Assembly: GCA_019914945.1 (NCBI GenBank)
Contig: CM034101.1
Coordinates: 8,939,188 to 9,003,187 of the forward strand
From: Typha latifolia
Lineage: Eukaryota; Streptophyta; Magnoliopsida; Poales; Typhaceae
Direction: 5' to 3'
Length of the DNA: 64,000 bases
Shown: positions 49,075 through 62,032 of the stretch, piece after piece
Numbering within the stretch: the first letter of the stretch is position 1
How the letters are laid out: each line of letters opens with the position of its first letter
Notes under the pieces: model-generated
The model's database searches: none
What the model was told of the DNA's origin: nothing
Seen by the model: the letters and a program-made list of their open reading frames with translations, nothing else
Made by a program: the position numbers and the translations under genes

Positions 49075-49734
49075 TGTTGCAGTTCTTGATTAAGGTACGT
49101 ATCTGACATGACAAACTATTTTGAACTATATTATTTTCTATCTTTATTTAAAAAAAGTTAAGATGATTTCTAGTAGGCGCAATCAAACGTGATCGACGTA
49201 CATTCGAACATCTGAATCGCGTTTGCATATCCAAAGCCTTGTTTCTTGTCATTCGAACGCGATCGAAGGGCGTTCGAATGCACATCAGTTAAGTTGTTTT
49301 GTATTAGGATTTGTTTAGGGCTTTTGGATAATGCTAACCACCAAATATGTGAAAAAGTAGCCATATTTTGATTATTGATTATTAATCTTGTTTTACACTA
49401 AGGCTTCTGCCAATCTTCTCCCTCCACCTTCCTCCCCCTCATTATCTCACCCAAGCTTTTGTCTACGGCCAAGGTTAATCCTCCATCGCTTCTCTCTTCC
49501 CACTCCAGCCTCTGATCTTTGGTCACTATTTCCTTCATAATATTTGACCTACTTGCCTGATCGATGAGATTCCAATTGCGTCGGATTCCTAACTTCTAGA
49601 GAAACAATATATTTGAATCTTAGATTGTTCCAATAATTAGATTGATCTTGATTTCCTTCGAAAGTTTCATATTGAGTTCTGTCCAACTTAACAATTTGGA
49701 TAGACAATCATCTTTCTTGAGGTCAATCATAACA
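49075..49734 (+). repeat. 5' LTR of Gypsy element G
   Basis: 660 bp, TGTTGCAGTTCTTGATTAAG to GGTCAATCATAACA. It contains a decayed GTTCGAAC module at 49176-49282. The primer-binding site TGGTATTAGAGC is at 49738-49749. Confidence 0.75.
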
Positions 49735-49737
49735 AGT

Positions 49738-49749
49738 TGGTATTAGAGC
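49738..49749 (+). promoter_or_regulatory. Primer-binding site of element G
   Basis: TGGTATTAGAGC has one mismatch to the initiator-Met site and lies three bases after the LTR end. Confidence 0.75.
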
Positions 49750-49756
49750 TAGTCTT

Positions 49757-51920
49757 CCATGGCATGCATCCGTAATGACGCCAATCACACTAGATCCATG
49801 GCAGCGCAAAGAAGAGAAGAAGAACGAGAGACATCCATGTGTAGGCAACAACCAAGGGCAAGAGGACCATGCACACACAACGTTGCATCCTCCACCCTCC
49901 TTCACATATCCAAACATGGAGGTGCTATCAAGGTCCATTGAAGCTTTGGGACAGACCTTCTCCACCATCCTCACCCAAACTATGAGAATCTTGAATTAAA
50001 CGATCACACAACAAAATGCAAGTTTCCTATGAGCGATTCGAGAAGGGCCGATCAGAGGACATGAGCTACCCAAATCTTTCACATTAGAATCCCCCCGTGA
50101 TAGTTCCACCTATCAGCCAAGAATAAGAGAGAGAGACCACACTCGAGCCGAGGCAAAGTGGGCATCGCCAACAAGCATGGTTGATAGATGAAGATGATAA
50201 TTATCCCTAGATTTAGAGGGATGAAGAGGAAGATCAAGAAGCTAATAGAAGACAATGGAGGAATCATGTATGGCAACAGGAGCACCCACCTCCAATTAGA
50301 GCTGGAGCAAGATTTGATCCCAACCGCAATATCGGCATCGGCAGGCGCATTATTCAGTTGGAGTTTCCTACTTTTTGAGGTAGAGATCTAGCATATTGGC
50401 TCTACTATGTCGAATAATTTTTCATCTTCCAAGGCACAGAGGAGGACCGAAAGGTTCTCCTTGCATCTTTCCACCTTAAAAATGTAGCGGTACGGTGGTT
50501 TCAATCGGCTACCACTCATAGGCCAATCGAAACATTGGCGGAGTTTCACCGTTTGGTCTACAAATGGTTTGGATCATTGGGCTACAAAGACTTTCATACT
50601 ATCTTGACGAAGACGGTTCAAAAGACGATGATGAGAGCCTATCAAGAGGAATTTGAACGAGTATTTAGCCTATACACACCACCATAGTCAGATATTCAGT
50701 TCAAATGCACATTTATCGCTGATTTGCGGGAGGGCATTCAAGCGGACGTACAAGTGCTGTGACAAACAAATCTAGGGCAACCCATAGAGGATGCTCTACT
50801 TATGGAGGATAAACATCGAGCACTTGAGGCAACCATGGAGTAGCAATCTACAATCAAAGCCGACGCATGCACTTGATGGTTCGGATAACTAGCATGCAGC
50901 TAGACAGCTGCCACCTTTCTGCATTTTTAATGATGTGAAAATAGCCTCTAGGACCCCTATGCAAACTCTAACACTTACCCAGGTGGAGGAGCAAAGAGCC
51001 AAGCGGTTGTGCTTCAGGTGAGATGAGAAGTTCACCTCGGGACACCTTGTGTAGGGCCGATCAATACAGTGATTCTAATTGATGGAGAGATTGAGGAGGG
51101 GGTGCCCGAGAATGATGTAGCTGTTGGTGAACAACATGAAAATAAGCAATAGCTGGTGACCAAGAAGTAGTCAGACTTGGTGGAAATACCAGTAGGCAAT
51201 TCATTACTTGCTTACTTAGAAGCTGCAACATCGTCGATGAGCCTACGAGTGGATGGCATCATTAGGATGTATGCCGTGCATATCCTCATTGACACGGGAG
51301 TACGCACAACTTCCTAGATGAGTGGCTAGTTTAGAAGATTGGGCTCACTTCCGAACCGATGGTAGGATTGGATGTCACCACTAGAGATGGGACGACGCTC
51401 TGAGCTGATAGTATTTGTAGTGATATTCAGCTGCAAGTCCAAGGGCATTCCCTTGTCATGGACTTGTATCCGATTGCATTTTCAAGAACAAACATAATCT
51501 TGGGAACACAGTGGCTATAACACTTGGGGCTAGCCACTTTTGATTTTGTTGAGATGTGCCTTACATTCAAGCACAACAGTAGGAGAGTGCAGCTTGATGG
51601 CATTCGACCGCATTAGGGAGCAGCCTTGCAACCACTTCAAGGCTTATCGAGCATCACTGACTAGGCCTATTTGATACAGTTGGATCTACTGAGCTTGAGG
51701 AGACACACCAGGTAGGTGTAGCTGATGATTTGGCTCGTTTATTGCAAGAGTTTTCAATCCTCTTTGAGGAACCAAAGGGATTACCACCGGAGTATCAAAA
51801 AGGAGGTTCTAGTGGAGTAGCTTCGGCGGATCACCGATGAGGCAACGTGGGAGATGAAAGATGACTTGATGAATCATTTTTCTCACTCTGCACCTTGAGA
51901 ACAAGGTGAGGGAAGTATGA
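49757..51920 (+). pseudogene. Element G gag-protease plus chromodomain end
   Basis: Gag begins near 49757 (NHTRSMAAQRREEERE). The gag core lies at about 50380-50830, a zinc-knuckle relic at about 51005 and a protease relic at about 51280 (ILIDTG region, frameshifted). The sequence then jumps at about 51790, after the LPPE motif that begins the RT linker, straight to a chromodomain-like end (RRITDEATWEMKDDLMNHF). It stops at about 51898. RT, RNase H and integrase are absent. A purine-rich tract precedes the 3' LTR. Confidence 0.75.
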
Positions 51921-52100
51921 TGGGTTATTGCGGTTCTTGATTAAGGTACAGATTTGACATGTCCAAATTGCTTCAAATTATATCATTTTCTATCTTTATT
52001 TTAAAAATAATAAGATGACTTCTAGCAGGCGCATTCAAACATATAAATCGCTTTCGCATATCTAGAGCCTTGTTTTTAGCTGTTCAAATACGGTAGAGGG
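51921..52100 (+). repeat. 3' LTR of element G, truncated
   Basis: It starts TGGGTTATTGCGGTTCTTGA and follows the 5' LTR through part of the decayed GTTCGAAC module (GGCGCATTCAAACAT). It is cut at about 52100, where minus-strand G-related gag begins. Confidence 0.7.
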
Positions 52101-52103
52101 GCG

Positions 52104-52680
52104 TAACTCCACATCCTTGAGGTGGAAGGATGCAACAAGAACCTTTTGGTTTTCATCCATGACTTGAAAGATGAAAAGTTGTTCAATCGGATCTCCACCT
52201 CAGAATTTGGGAAACCTCAACCGAATGGTGCACCCGTAGATGCATCAGCGAGGTCCACCTAGCCTCAACCGAGGCGTGGTCTCTCTCTCTCTCTCTTGTC
52301 CTTTGTCGACCGATGAGACCATCATTAGAGGTTCAGGTCTAAAAGATTGAGGTACCTTTTGTCCTCAGATGGGCCCTTCTTGGATTGCCCATAATAAACC
52401 AATGTTTTGATGGTTTTGGCGAGGATATTGGAGAAGGTCTGTCCCAAAGTATCAATGGACCTTAATAGTATCTCCATGTTTTGGTCTATGATGGAGAGTA
52501 GAGGAGGCAGCGATGTGTGTGCATAGTCCTCTTGCCCTTGGGTGTCCAAGAGTGGAGGTGTAGAGTTCCTCCCCTGCACGTGGATGTCTCTTATTCTTTT
52601 TCTCACCTTCATGCTACTATGGGTCTAATGGTTTGTGTCATCAAGTGGTGCACAAGGAAAGCTGGCTCTGATAGTGTTAT
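52104..52680 (-). pseudogene. G-related gag fragment, inverted
   Basis: Read right to left, a decayed primer-binding site (ACTATCAGAGCC, about 52658) is followed by gag N-terminal sequence (MKVRKRIRDIHVQGRNSTPP, about 52610), then gag core relics (VASFHLKDVE region near 52110). It is only a fragment, with stops and frameshifts. Confidence 0.65.
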
Positions 52681-53180
52681 GGTTGACCTCAAGAATGATG
52701 ATTATCTATCCAAGTTGCTGACCTAGAGAGAACTCAATATAGAAATTTCAAAGGAAATAGTGATTAATTCAATCTTTAGAATGATCTGAGATTCAGATAT
52801 GTTGCTCCTCTAGAAGTTAGGAATCCGACACAACTAGAATCTCATCAATTAGGTAGGTAGATCAAAAGTTATGATGGAAATATTGACCAAAGGTCAAGGG
52901 ATGGCGGGATGGGCATGGCTGATGTGGTTAGGGTTTTGGAAGGTGATAATGGCTATGGTGAATGGATTAGTATCTTGAACAAGATAAAGTGGGAGAAGGG
53001 AGCTTCCAAGTATGGCTAGTCACTGAAGTGAGGAGAGAGAAGCGACAGAGGATTACCTTGACTATAGACGAGAACTCGAGTTGGATATCGAGGGGGAGGC
53101 ATAAAGAGGGAGAGACTGACTCAAGCCTAGATGTAAAACAAGTTCAATAATCAAAAGATGGTTGTTTTTCCACATATTGC
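52670..53180 (-). repeat. G-type LTR, inverted and truncated
   Basis: The minus strand matches the 3' part of the G LTR from the ATATGTG and TTTTGATTATTG stretch (about 53150-53175) to GGTCAACCATAAC at about 52677. The U3 part is missing. Confidence 0.65.
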
Positions 53181-54509
53181 AAATGATTCACATAACTTTC
53201 AAAGTCATGCCATATATCATATCATATACTCACAAAGCTTCAAGATTGCATGCACTCCGAGAGCATCACAAATCAGAGAATGGACAAAAAATTAGTAGTA
53301 ATGTTACTGACACATGCTTGATGACGTTGCATGACCGACTATCTGCAATTATTAGATTAAAGACCTAATCATAAGTCCAATACTCATATCTCATATATCA
53401 CTACACACCTTTCTAGTTAGCGCACACAGCATAAAATGACATCCTAACTTTGCATCATCAAGTATCATTAGAGGTATAATCTCTTCCTCATAATTATGAT
53501 TTCTAAGATCATCATCTAATAGATCGTCTACTTGGCAGCATTTATGCTTACTCATTCTTGATGCATCAACGTTATTATAAAGATCCTTAATCAGCAAGCT
53601 CTTGCTGCGATCCATTTGGAAGTGATCCACAATTATAGGCCTAACATACTCGTACAGTTACTATTATACAGTATGCGGCCATTGTTAAGTGTTTGGGGCG
53701 TGCCAAGAGTGGTTAGGTAGAGAATTGTTGGGTGGGCTTCACTGCAATAGAGAGTTTGTGCGGATCAAATAAGCCTCTTTGTAGAAGAGCTTATGCGGAC
53801 CGATCTCAAGAAAGCAAATAAAGATATTATGCAGGCTATCTCAAGAAAAAGAAGAAATCTTATCAAATCAGTTAATTCGCAATTAGGTTTCTCATTATTT
53901 TCTTATCTTCTCTAGCTTTGCCTAGGGAAGAAATTTGTTAAGCTAGTTAATTTTCTTCAATGTATGGTTTAATTTCCAAATTAATATATGCTTTCGTCTC
54001 TTGATTATGGTTCATTTTGTTTGGTTAATTCTTGTTGCCATGTTATTCTACTCACACAAAGAAGAGGAAGTTGTTTGTATCTCCTTCTAGTTGAGAAAGG
54101 CTCCTTCCTACCACTAAGATATTGCTTAGAATTCACGAGGAAATAGGCCATGGTCCTCTTGTGCACACGGCACTCAATTTCTGAAAGCGTGGTCAATAAT
54201 ATAGTAAGCCCAACCAGCGTAACGTAAGGTAGCATTTAAGGGATGGTTCAAACTTCCAATCCCCACACAGCAAGGCCTATTTGTTTTCAAGAGAATGGAT
54301 ATAGTTATTTCCCATGCACATCCAAGTTCCAAAGCAGCCCATCTTTCCCAGTGGAAAAATCTGACAAAGTTTAAATGCTCACCAGTCCTAGAAGCACAAC
54401 CAATTAAGTACGAGCTGCTGCACTTGAAAATCCCTATTTTTAGTTTCCAGATCTACAAACCAATTGGGTACTGTTCTTGGACACAACATTGCTTGTAAGT
54501 TCTTAAGGG
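53181..54509. other. Spacer and upstream region of the GH10 gene
   Basis: No retrotransposon signature was recognised. A minus-strand ORF of 79 codons (53391-53630) and a plus-strand ORF of 67 codons (54295-54498) are present without recognisable domains. This is the likely promoter and 5' untranslated region of the gene that follows; no firm TATA box was chosen. Confidence 0.5.
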
Positions 54510-57455
54510 ATGAGAGGCCCACCCCTTGAGGTTCTTATGTTGTGTCTGGTACTGCTGCTTTGGGTGCAAATCGTCTTGCACCCTATTGTCTATTCATCAT
54601 ATTCATATGGTATGCCCTTCATGCTCATCTCTATAGCTATCAATTTGTTTCACTTAATAGAGTTTGTATTGTTGTTGGACTACGTATTTGTAGTGGCAGA
54701 GGGATCCCACTACGACTATACTGCTTACACAGAGGTACTTTTCTTTTCTTTTCTTTTCTTTTCTTTTCTTTCCATTGCTTGTCAGTGAACGTGCTGTTAG
54801 TATTTTCTACCTTGTTTGGATCTTATAATAAATATCATTTTTGGTTAAGATATATATATATATATATATATATTAGATTTCATGCTGTCAATGCACTGAT
54901 GCCTTCTTAACTTCAGTGTAAATCTCAACCTGAAGCACCTCTCTATGGTGGGGGAATTCTAACGAGGAATTCTGAAGATACTCAACTGGCATACCATAAG
55001 ACAGAGACAGGAGTTTATTCGCCAGCATTTGTACTATACAACCTCACAGAGACAACTAAATACAGTTTTTCCTGTAACTCCTTCGTCTTATTAAAGACTT
55101 TCCTTCTTCCTTAAAGCTTATTGATGCTCAGTTTGTTACACTTGTTTATGATTTATTCTTATACAAAGAAAGGTAGAGCAAGAGATGCATGCCTGAACCT
55201 TAAGGATCACTAAAGAATTACATGCCAAGATTGTTTCCTTGTGGGTGTTCTGAAAAGTAGGCATATTAAATTACTTCTAGAACTGAGGATTAAAATGAAC
55301 AAAAATCAAAATTTCAAAGTCCAATTTACAAAGAGGAAACATGAAGATCTTTGATGAAAAATCATGGATGTAATGTTTGAGTTAGTGGAATCAAGAGTAG
55401 TTTTATGACAATTAGTCATGTAACTTTTATTTGCCTAATTTGAGCCGTATTTGACAGGTTGGGTGAAAATTAAAGGAACAAAGTCAGCTGTTCTGAAGGC
55501 AAGGCTATCTACTGACATAACAACATTGACATGCATAGGAACATCATTGGCCAGAAGTGGCTGCTGGTCCTTTCTCAAGGGAGGTTTTGTCCTTGACTCA
55601 TCTTCGAGGACCTCTGTCATATACTTTCAGGTGCTTCAAAATTAATTAAACATTAATTGCATCTTATTACCGAGAACAAAACCTTCTAAAACCTATGCTC
55701 TCTCTCTCTCTCTCTCTCTCAGGTCTTTTTCCTTTTTTCCAGTTGTCATACTCTAGTCTGTCAGGTATAACAGACATGCTTCCTACCATAAAGGATCAAT
55801 GGTCTACAATGAATAGTAATTCATTTTAATTTGCAATTCTCAATCTATTATACTCATTGTACCTCAGTAGCCAAAATTATATCAGAACTTAGCAAACGAA
55901 GCCTCAAATAAATCCACTATGTAATAAAGGTTGAGCACAAACTATATATTAACCATGTATGTTAAATTTCATGCAGAGTGACAACCAAAATGCGACCATA
56001 ATCTCAGTGAAAAGTGCTTCTCTGCAGCCATTTTCAGCAGAACAATGGAATCTACAGCAGGAAAACAGTATCCATCTTGTTGTCCTCACATACTCTCCCT
56101 AGAATTTAAACTAGCATCTACAGAATCTACTTCTTCTTCTTACAAATCAATACATCTAATACTATTTGTGCTTCCTTCACAGAATAGAAAGCGATCTGTC
56201 ACGGTTCACGTGTCCGACACTCGAGGGAGCCGCATCACGGGAGCAAACGTCTCTGTCTTCCAGCTCTCAAAGAATTTTCCATTTGGTTCTGCAATAAGCA
56301 AAACCATCCTGGGAAACAAGACTTATCAGGTTTTGTAATCTCTTGTAGCCAACTCTTCTCACTTCTATTTCATATGATTGTGCTAAAACTAAACTTTGCG
56401 TACTCCACTGCAGGCATGGTTCAGGGAGCGATTCAATGCAGCAGTGTTTGAGAACGAGCTCAAGTGGTATGCAACAGAACCTAAGCCTGGAATTCTAAAT
56501 TACAGCATACCTGATGAGATGCTGGAATTCATCCGGGCCAACCAGATCATGGCCCGAGGCCACAACATCTTCTGGGAGGATCCCAGGTATACACCGTCTT
56601 GGGTTCGCAATCTCACCGGCGATGACCTACGAGCAGCAGTTAACTCGCGTATTGATAGCCTCTTGACGAGGTACAAGGGAGATTTCGCGCATTGGGACGT
56701 AAGCAACGAGATGCTCCATTTCGACTTCTATGAGGAACGTCTGGGGACTAATGCTTCTTTAGTATTCTTCAACACTGCCCAGAGATCTGACCCACTTGCC
56801 ACTTTGTTCATGAATGACTTCAACGTCGTGGAGTCGTGCGACGACGTGAATTCGAATGTCGATTCTTATGCATCGAGATTAAAGGAACTCAAAGAAGGTG
56901 GAGGTATGTTAGAAGGGATTGGACTAGAGGGGCATTTCAGCAAACCAAACATCCCATTGATGAGAGCAGTGCTAGATAAGTTAGCAACTCTGGAGCTTCC
57001 CATATGGTTGACGGAAGTAGACATAAGCAAGAATTTTGATCAGCAAACACAGGTCAAATTTTTTGATATCTTGTCTATAATTGAAAGTCTCTGAACTTCA
57101 TAATATTTCAATCTTTCTTTAGGCTAAATATCTGGAGGAGGTGCTGAGAGAAGGATTTTCCCACCCATTTGTGAATGGGATAATGATTTGGAGTGCACTC
57201 GATGCAAATGGGTGCTATCAAATGTGCCTCACAGACGGAGATTTTCACAATCTTCCTGCAGGAGACGTGGTGGATAGGCTCTTACAAGAATGGAATACTA
57301 AAGAGTTGGGAGTAACAGATGACCATGGATCATATAGCTTCAATGGATTCTTAGGCGAGTACAAGGTATTTATAGGTTATCCAAATATATCTATGGAGAC
57401 AACATTCTCTTTGGATCGTGGGATAGAGACCAAGCAAATTAACATTCAAATTTGA
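54510..57455 (+). CDS. GH10 endo-1,4-beta-xylanase-like gene (spliced)
   Basis: This is a plant GH10 gene, probably secreted and acting on cell-wall xylan. Proposed exons: 54510-54734, 54917-55073, 55458-55630, 55977-56078, 56183-56329, 56414-57052 and 57123-57455. All introns are GT-AG and the frame stays open. An optional 84-base intron (54610-54693) keeps the frame, giving 563 residues if removed and 591 if kept. A hydrophobic N-terminus (MRGPPLEVLMLCLVLLLW) looks like a signal peptide. A carbohydrate-binding-like module (LYGGGIL to CWSFLKGGFVLDS) is shorter than usual. The GH10 domain starts at about residue 205 of the 563-residue model: RGHNIFWEDP, HWDVSNEM with the likely acid/base Glu339, GIGLEGHF, and WLTEVDI with the likely nucleophile Glu441. 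The donor of exon 4 (GTTGTC) is the least certain. No disabling lesion was seen. Activity is inferred from the family only. Confidence 0.9.
54738..54873. repeat. TTTTC and TA microsatellites in intron 1
   Basis: A (TTTTC)n run lies at about 54738-54770 and a (TA)n run at about 54849-54873. Both are inside the proposed intron 54735-54916. Confidence 0.85.
55698..55720. repeat. CT microsatellite in intron 3
   Basis: An uninterrupted (CT)n run within the proposed intron 55631-55976. Confidence 0.9.
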
Positions 57456-57916
57456 GTATGAAAACACTTTTATTAAGTTTTATATTGTTGAAGGAAAAGA
57501 ATATTCTAAGGTATGAATAAATATTCTTCTACAACTGTAGTATTAGTAAAGATGGAAAGCACCATTCAATCAATTTTGCGAATACTTCCCTACATGATTA
57601 TCATCTCATAATTTTTGCTAGTGCTATGTAATTTATTATTGCTCGTTTATGTTGTCTCGTAGTAAACTCGTACAAATATAATACAAGTGCCTCGTGCCAA
57701 AGCTATAAGCTGAGGTGATATTTCAGTCCAAAACTCTATTGCAACTCTATCATGTTATTAGATACTTTAGCATAAGAAATTTGGAAAGGTATTTGCATAG
57801 GTGAAGAATGACTATACACGTGTTTAGGAACAGCAGGGACTAAGTAAGCTCTAATATAGGAGGATCAAGAGGACCAATTCAAAGCTTGGTCTGCATAGAC
57901 TAAGAGATACTAGACT
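57456..57916 (+). other. 3' flank of the GH10 gene
   Basis: AT-rich. A possible polyadenylation signal AATAAA lies at 57516-57521, 61 bases after the stop codon. Nothing else was recognised before the X LTR. Confidence 0.55.
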
Positions 57917-58915
57917 TGTAACGCCCCCGCCCGACATAAGCACATGCACGCCCACGCGCCCACATGGCGCACGCGACAGGACGGGCGGGGCCTGTCACGC
58001 ACAGATGCACTCCTGTGCAAATATAATCATGACATTATCAAATAATACATACTAACATATTTATACTCACATAATCCAACACCAAACGAATTATATTATC
58101 AACCAAATAAATCTGTTCACATATAAATATCCAAGTCTACAATAATATACACTAAACCACTACCTAATTTGTCAGGACTCACACAGGCCACAATAAACCA
58201 TCAAGATACAACTAAACAACTAATACATGAGTGCACTATAATCTGACATGTACTATACAAATCATCGTATGATATAATAAAATACAAATATAACAAACAA
58301 TGATACAACTCAATATTTGGTTAAACTAGCTTCTATACTATCTCACGTCTATAGCTCACCTCATCTTTGCTCTAAAATATCTTATCAGGATATCTCAAGT
58401 CGGTATCACGTACCATATATCTATGGGAGTTAGAAAAAAAATATAAAGAGTCACGAGCAAAAGGCTTAGTGAATATAACATATCCCGAATTAGTGATGCC
58501 AAATAGAGAGTAAATCATATACTAGATAATATGAATTAGAAGATAGCATGATGCCATGTATGAGCATATATATATATATATATCATCAATGACATATATA
58601 TAAATAAAATCAATTCTCATGAATGAGCATATTATATCCTCAACCAAAAATATATCTCATGATAAAATTACCATATAACATCACCGAATATAACAACATA
58701 TCATGTATAACAATCATGATCCAATGGTACTAGTCACATCAGTGATGATGCATGATGCATGCCAACCACTAGATAATCGTATATGTCATAGCCAGATATA
58801 ATCCGCATATCTCTCACTATAAAAATCATCTTTCTCAACTCTGAATATCATCCACCATGCTGGACTACGGTACCCGGCCCTAAACTCGATACTCATCATG
58901 CCACAAGCTCAGAGC

Positions 58916-59140
58916 ATACCCTGTCATACGCTAAGAGTATTTCTATAGATAAATCATACTTTGCCATATGCTAAGGGTATCTCCGTAGATAAATTATACT
59001 CTGCCATACGCTGAGGGTATCTCAGAAGAAAGTAATCATACCCTGTCATATGCTAAGATATATCAATGATAGTTGTACCCTATCATACGCTAAGAGTACA
59101 ACCATCAACTATCACCATACTCTACCATACACTAAGAGTA
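58916..59140 (-). repeat. Six tandem hairpin units (in X LTR)
   Basis: Inverted-repeat units such as ATACCCT-GTCATACGCTA-AGAGTAT occur six times. One unit has GTAC outer pairs, like unit 2 of the array at 34448. Two units have decayed stems. Confidence 0.8.
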
Positions 59141-59607
59141 TGTCCAACACCAGTCCGGACAAGATACTGTTCTAGCCATCACTTCATATCACATCACATC
59201 ACATACACATATACTTTTATGATTTTCTATACATGATAAATCTTATGCATATATCCAGTATTACAATATATCATACAACTCAGGAATTTAGATGGTAAAA
59301 AAGCTAAGAAAAAAATGATGTAATGCAAACTCCAACTATGTATCTAACACAAGCATACTCCTGCTAGTCTATCACATGCACACTCATGATAGAGATCATC
59401 CTGACATAAAATCATAACAGTATAATCATCTCCAATCATCTCTATATATCATCAATGTACTCATATCCCAGATCAGCATAATCAAATGCATGATAAAATA
59501 TACTTGACTAAAATCATCTCTATATAAAGTCATATAATCATGCTAGAGGCCAAAATATGCATGTACATAATATATAATATATCCTAATTTGAGAAAGGCG
59601 TCTAGGG

Positions 59608-60138
59608 TAGACATGATCATCGGGCGGGCCGGGCCGGATTCGGGCCGGGTTAGAATAGTCTAGCACGTTACCGCCCGTTAGCCCGTGAGAGATCGGGCTA
59701 ACAGGTCGGGTCGGGCCGGCCCGACCCACCAATCACTCGGCCCAACCCATATTTTAATTATTTTTAGAATTTTTTTTAACTATTAGCTTATTTTAAAAAA
59801 TATATTTATATTCCTCCATTTAAAAAAATTTAAAATAAATTAATTTTTTTTAAAGGTGTGCTTAAAATAATGTAAAACGGTATAATACCAAAATGTTTTT
59901 TACTATAACAGTGGTAAATTACTATAGCAGAAGGGCATAGTACTGTAGCAGACAGGCGGGCCTAGTTGCGGGCCAAACGGGCCGGGTCGGGAGGGCAAAG
60001 GGCTGGCCCGTGCCGCCCATGGGTAGTTCGGGCTCGGGCCGGGCCGGGCCTAAATCGGGTTCGGGCCGGGCTTAGCTCGGTCCAAACCGAGCCGGGTCGG
60101 GCCAGACACGGGTGGGCTGGGCCATTTGATCATGTCTA
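59608..60138. mobile_element. hAT-type MITE, 531 bp
   Basis: Terminal inverted repeats TAGACATGATCA and TGATCATGTCTA (12 of 12). It is flanked by 8-bp repeats GTCTAGGG (59600-59607) and GTCCAGGG (60139-60146), one mismatch. The other X LTRs show the empty site (CTTATCCCCTAGACGCC at 43398). GC-rich CGGGCC ends surround an AT-rich centre. There is no coding capacity. The 8-bp duplication points to the hAT superfamily. Confidence 0.9.
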
Positions 60139-61622
60139 GTCCAGGGGATAAGACTACTCATCTCTGATTAGAAAACCTAACACATGTATCCCTGTATCCC
60201 TCACGTCCATCAATCAACCATCATACATCACTAGCAAGGTCCATAGGGTCTCAAATAAGGGGATTCAGAGTCTAAAAATGTTCAAGTAATATTAGTTAGT
60301 TGTTTATCCAATTAGAATTAGTTCAAGTAGAATATAAAGATTTATTAGGTTTAAAATCACTTCTTTTATTTTGTACATAACTAGATTCACATTATAGGTA
60401 CGATTCAAATATTATAACATACTATTATCATAAAATGCTAGTTATAACATAATGAGAAAGGTTTATTTCTTTTTATTTAAAATATTCTAAATATGTAATT
60501 ATAAATAAAAGCTAAATAATTATAAATAAGATATATGTATAGACAAGATCTGTTTTATAATAAATTTTATAATTCTTACTCTATTTTGATTAATCGGAAG
60601 TTATATAGTATTTACTTAATTATGCAAAATAATAAATAAATACATAAATTAATTAATAAGACTAATATCTTATTCTACACACGATAGTATATAATAAATT
60701 GCTAAAATCTTAAAATACATATATTATGAATATCAGTACATAAATCTAATAATTATAATTTACAAAACTATCTATTAATCTAATAGAAATATAAATACAT
60801 AATTAAATAAATATAAGTATTACCTATATTTATGCATAATAATTTATAACCTAGTTAATCATTAATTATACTAATTATAATTAATAATCATCATGTTGAA
60901 GAATATACATTATTATTAAAATAATTAAGGTCTAAATAACTTATCTACATTAATTAAGAAAGCAATACCTAACTAAATAATTAAACAAAATTAAAACAAA
61001 TAAATAAACAATGCCACCAATGTGACCCAGCACTGTGTAGAAAGAGGAGGAGGAGAGCTGAGGGAAAAGAAAGGAGAAAGGAAGAAGAAATAAGAAATAA
61101 GAAGGAAGAAAGAAGGAGAAGAAGATGAGAAGAGGAAGAGAAGAAAAAGAGAAGGTGAGGGAGGGGGTTTGCGGACCCGGGCCGGTGGGGAGGACACTGG
61201 CCGCTGGTGGCCATCCAGCAGCCAGCCTCTCGCCAATGGCTCGGCTTCAGTAAGCCTGAGCCCGAGGCACGAAATAGAGAAAGAGAGAGAGAGAGATAGA
61301 GATAGAGAGAGAGAGAAGGAAGAGGAAGAAGGAGGAGGCTCACCTGCGGTAGCACGACGACAGCGGCGGCGAGTCGAACTGGGAGAGAGAGAGAGAGAGA
61401 GAGAGGAGAAGAAAAAGATAGAGAGAGGAGGTGGGGGTTGGCGGTGGCTGCGGCGACGCTGGGGCCCGCCGCAGCTAGTTGGCCGTAGCTGGTTGGCTGC
61501 GGCGACGCTAAGGGGTGCGTGGCACCCGCAAGCCGCATACCATTTTATGGGCACGAGGCTAGCCATAGTTGTGCCCATAACACAGATTGATTTTTTTATT
61601 TAGGATAGGTTGTTACAATACT

Positions 61623-62032
61623 ACTTTGGACTTATTTGGAATTTGGATACATTGATATGTGATATTGTTAAGGTGTATAAGCCTAAAGTTCTAAAGTATC
61701 TTCTTACGATTTAGGCGTCGTCAATGAAGACAATATCCGTGTGTTAGGAGTTTATGACCAAACTAGTCGTCTTCCAAATTTTATTGTAGAAATAAATTAC
61801 ACGTTAACCTTAATACCAAAGGTAGTATGTTTTATTATAGCTGCTAGTAAAATGCTGAGCTTACCATTTTACCTTTATATGAGTATAACATATTATCTTG
61901 ATATCATTCGACCACATGAGTCGAGTGAGTTGAATCGAATCTAGTTAGTCTAATTTGCTTGTTGTCTTTAATTTTGAATTAAAGCGGATAATCCGTATGT
62001 CGATCTCAGCTGCTAGGAATTAGTGGAGGTAT
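61623..62032. other. No recognisable gene
   Basis: Unique-looking sequence with a 67-codon ORF (61741-61944) without a recognisable domain. It leads into the LTR-like unit at about 62033. Confidence 0.45.

Larger units (their letters stand above)
57917..61617 (-). mobile_element. Solo X LTR (minus strand) carrying a MITE
   Basis: It is bounded by TGTAACGCCC (57917) and GGTTGTTACA (61617). The flanks AGACT and ATACT fit a 5-bp duplication with one mismatch. Without the inserted 539 bases it is about 3.16 kb. It carries the six-unit hairpin array (58916-59140) like the LTR at 32743, and a GA-rich tract (61275-61430) that corresponds to the CT tract of the other copies. No internal domain was seen. 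Confidence 0.88.

Noticed and set aside
53391..53630. 79-codon minus-strand ORF as a gene
   Set aside because: No domain, splice context or start context was recognised; its length is within chance expectation.
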